Source: Actinomycetota bacterium | Lineage (GTDB): Bacteria; Actinomycetota; Thermoleophilia; Gaiellales; F1-60-MAGs149 | Assembly: GCA_005798855.1 (NCBI GenBank) | Contig: SYIF01000082.1 | Span: 1-49,168, forward strand | Length of the DNA: 49,168 bases | Direction: 5' to 3' | Shown: piece after piece, positions 46,610 through 49,168 of the stretch | Layout of the letters: each line of letters opens with the position of its first letter | How positions within the stretch are numbered: the first letter of the stretch is position 1 | Notes under the pieces: model-generated | Database searches by the model: none | What the model was told of the DNA's origin: nothing | The model's input: only the letters and a program-made list of their open reading frames with translations | Position numbers and translations under genes: made by a program

Positions 46610-46705
46610 ATGCAGTCGCGCTCGTTGTTCTACGCCGGACTCGTCGCGCTGGTTGTAGCCGTGGGCTTCCTCGGCTTCGGCCTCATCGCCGGCTCGGGGC
46701 GCTAG
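46610..46705 (+). CDS. Putative 31-aa single-TM microprotein
   Basis: MQSRSLFYAGLVALVVAVGFLGFGLIAGSGR; ATG 1 nt after the M50 stop. Confidence 0.45.
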   Translation: MQSRSLFYAGLVALVVAVGFLGFGLIAGSGR

Positions 46706-47883
46706 TCGCGTCGCGTTTGCACGCCGTCCGCCAGCCACGCTAGCTGGGCGTCGCGCGTGCCGGCGACGGTGCCGTCGATGCAGGCGCGGCGCAATTCGAT
46801 CAGCAGGCGACTAATCTCTGGACCTTCCACTGCGGCCATGCGTCGCACGTCATCACCGTCGACGCCAAGCGCCACGTGACGAAGGCGACTGAGATAGCGC
46901 GCGGCTTCGTCGCCACCCGCGGCGATCACTCCCTCAGCCGGCACGCGCGCGCAGGCGGCATCAACATCGGCGTCGCTCTTGCCCACAATCGCCGCTGCGA
47001 GCGAGGCACCGTCGGCAGCAGCCAGCGCGGACTTGATCGTGCTGCGGTCGAGTCCAACTTCCATCAGCCAGCCACTGCGGCGCGCAGGATGGAGCCCACG
47101 CGTCAGTAGCCCAAGCCCAAGCGCCACACGGTCGGCATCGCGCGCCTCGTCTTCCATAAGCACCCACGCCGCCTGCACCTGCGTGCGGTCGGCGGCGAGA
47201 CCAGGCTCGATCGCAGCAAGCACGCCCCACTCAGCCAGGAGCGACAACACCGTGGCGGGATCCGACTCTTCGAACACGAGCCGCAGGGCATCCATCATGC
47301 GCGTTGGCCCGGTGAGTGTCACGAAACCGCCGTGGCACGCGGCCCTTGCCGCATGGACCAGCGTCGGATCGGGCGTGGCGCCAAGTCGCACCGCATAACG
47401 AGCCGCACGTACCAGCCGCGTTGCGTCCTCTTCGAACGCATCGGGGCGCAACAGTCGCACCACGCCGGCGTGCACATCCGCAGCGCCTCCAAACGGATCG
47501 AGCAGGGCACCCGCATCGGCGCCCGCTACGACCGCAGCGATCGCATTGACCGTCAGGTCGCGACGCGCAAGATCCTGCTCAAGCGCCGCTGGCAGGATAG
47601 TCGGCAACGCGCCAGGCTCCGCGTACGTCTCGCTGCGTGCCGTCGCCACATCGACGGGGGGGCGTGAGGCGATCGTTGCCGTGCCGAAGGTCGGGTAGAG
47701 GCGCACGTCGGCCCCCGTCAGCGCAGCGAGCCGCTTGGCATAGGCAATGCCGTCACCCTCCACCACCACGTCGACTTCGCGAGCCTCCATGCCACGCAGC
47801 AAATCGCGCACGACACCACCCACGAGCGCCACGCGTTGTCCAGGCTCGGCCGCCTCGATCAGGAGCGGCACCGCCTCGCGCAC
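46702..47883 (-). CDS. Poly(A) polymerase / CCA tRNA nucleotidyltransferase family protein
   Basis: VALVGGVVRDLLRGMEAREVDVVVEGDG, EQDLARRDLTVNAIA, DPFGGAADVHAGVVRLL; start uncertain. Confidence 0.9.
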   Translation of the reverse strand: MREAVPLLIEAAEPGQRVALVGGVVRDLLRGMEAREVDVVVEGDGIAYAKRLAALTGADVRLYPTFGTATIASRPPVDVATARSETYAEPGALPTILPAALEQDLARRDLTVNAIAAVVAGADAGALLDPFGGAADVHAGVVRLLRPDAFEEDATRLVRAARYAVRLGATPDPTLVHAARAACHGGFVTLTGPTRMMDALRLVFEESDPATVLSLLAEWGVLAAIEPGLAADRTQVQAAWVLMEDEARDADRVALGLGLLTRGLHPARRSGWLMEVGLDRSTIKSALAAADGASLAAAIVGKSDADVDAACARVPAEGVIAAGGDEAARYLSRLRHVALGVDGDDVRRMAAVEGPEISRLLIELRRACIDGTVAGTRDAQLAWLADGVQTRRD

Positions 47884-47942
47884 ACGGGCGGAGGCAGCAA
47901 TCAGCGCGCGCGCATCGGTCCCTCTACCACGCGCGTCGATGG

Positions 47943-48329
47943 CTACACCGTCGCGACGACTTCGATCTCGACGATCGCGCCCGCGGGCAGAGCCGCGACC
48001 TGGAACGTCGAGCGAGCCGGGAACGGCTCAGGCATCCGCGCTGCGTAGACCTCATTCATCGCAGCAAAATCACCGAGATCGGCCATATAGACCTGCGCGC
48101 GCAGCACCTTGCTCAGATCGGACCCAGCGGCCTCAAGGATCGCAGCGACGTTGTTGAAGCACATGTTCGTCTGCTCCTGAATGCCACCCTTCACGAGGAC
48201 GCCCGTAGCGGGATCAATCGGAATCTGGCCGGCGAGGAAAATCAGGTTGCCCGACTTCGTCGCCTGGTTGTACGGCGCGCCGCCAAGCGGAGCGGGCGCG
48301 TTCTCGGTGCGGATGATTTCCTTCGACAC
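47943..48329 (-). CDS. ridA: RidA/YjgF family protein
   Basis: APAPLGGAPYNQATKSGNLIFLAGQIPIDPATG..., FPARSTFQVAALPAGAIVEIE. Confidence 0.95.
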   Translation of the reverse strand: MSKEIIRTENAPAPLGGAPYNQATKSGNLIFLAGQIPIDPATGVLVKGGIQEQTNMCFNNVAAILEAAGSDLSKVLRAQVYMADLGDFAAMNEVYAARMPEPFPARSTFQVAALPAGAIVEIEVVATV

Positions 48330-48383
48330 GTGATTCTCCTGATCGCATTCGTGTGCCCACGGATCGTACAGAAGTGTCGGTAA

Positions 48384-49168
48384 CTAGCCGCGCACGCGCT
48401 CGATCTGCGCGCCGAGGCCACGCAGCCGCTCGTCGATGCGCTCGTAGCCTCGGTCGATCTGCCCGACGTTGCCGATGATTGTGCGGCCCACAGCACAGAG
48501 CGCGCCAATCAGCATCGCCATGCCAGCACGGATGTCCGGGCTATCGACGCGCTCGCCGACGAGCTGAGCGGGGCCCGTCACGATCGCGCGGTGTGGATCG
48601 CAGAGCACGATTCGTGCACCCATCGAGACGAGCTTGTCGGTAAAGACCAGGCGGTTCTCAAACATCTTCTCGTAGATCAAGATAGTGCCGCGTGCCTGCG
48701 TGGCGACGGCAACGGCGATTGACGTGAGGTCGGCGGGAAACTGCGGCCACGGGCCATCCTCGAGCTTGGGCACCTGCCCACCGAAGTCGTCGCGGATCGT
48801 AAGGTCCTGATCGTCCGGCACCGTCAACGTGCGGCCATCGAGCTCGATCCGGACGCCGAGGCGCTCGAATCCGTGCAGTACCGGATAGAGGTCTTCAGGC
48901 TCCACATCCTCGATTACGATCTCGCCGCGCGTAACGGCCGCAAGGCCGATAAACGACGCCACTTCGATGTGATCGGGACCGATGCGATGGCGCGCTCCAC
49001 TGAGGCTCGCGCGGCCGTGCACGCAGAGGACGTTCGAGCCGATCCCATCGATCTCGGCACCCATCGACACGAGGAAGCGGCAGAGATCCTGCACGTGTGG
49101 TTCGCAGGCCGCGTTGATCAGCGTGGTGTCGCCCTTGGCGAGGACGGCGGCCATCACCGCGTTCTCCG
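48384..49168 (-). CDS. murA: UDP-N-acetylglucosamine 1-carboxyvinyltransferase, 5'-truncated by window edge
   Basis: [28 protein letters not shown]..., [30 protein letters not shown]. Confidence 0.92.
   Translation of the reverse strand, partial: ENAVMAAVLAKGDTTLINAACEPHVQDLCRFLVSMGAEIDGIGSNVLCVHGRASLSGARHRIGPDHIEVASFIGLAAVTRGEIVIEDVEPEDLYPVLHGFERLGVRIELDGRTLTVPDDQDLTIRDDFGGQVPKLEDGPWPQFPADLTSIAVAVATQARGTILIYEKMFENRLVFTDKLVSMGARIVLCDPHRAIVTGPAQLVGERVDSPDIRAGMAMLIGALCAVGRTIIGNVGQIDRGYERIDERLRGLGAQIERVRG

Overview
The window looks like a bacterial chromosome segment, probably Actinomycetota (SepF/DivIVA/YggT/YggS cluster, zinc-type L28 and L32, many TANNNT boxes 6-7 nt upstream of start codons). 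Most of it is compact housekeeping clusters, largely on the minus strand: dprA-comM-yraN-rnhB-lepB-rplS-trmD-rimM-khpA-rpsP-ffh; ftsY-smc-rnc-acpP-rpmF-yceD-coaD-rsmD-recG; ribH-ribBA-ribE-ribD-rpe-rsmB-fmt-def-pyrH-tsf-rpsB; rluD-lspA-traR-divIVA-yggT-proC // sepF-yggS-pgeF. Accessory genes are few: a DUF429-like / Pro-Glu micropeptide / Cys-motif trio at 22.6-24.3 kb and a GFA / class I amidotransferase / glutamine synthetase-like insert at 41.2-43.8 kb. I found no rRNA, tRNA, CRISPR, prophage or recognisable defence system. The signals most worth a second look are: (1) a signal-peptidase-I paralogue with both catalytic residues replaced, fused to a membrane domain and next to an intact lepB; (2) a 178-bp MITE-like element with perfect 24-bp terminal inverted repeats that begin and end in CTAG; (3) several structured intergenic repeat families, some of which incorporate gene 3' ends; (4) a nested stem-loop leader upstream of rpsB; (5) TANNNT boxes that suggest widespread leaderless transcription; (6) a probable CTG start for fmt overlapping the def stop; (7) a FakA-FakB-like (DAK2-DegV) fusion. 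All family assignments come from reading the sequence by eye; no database search was run.
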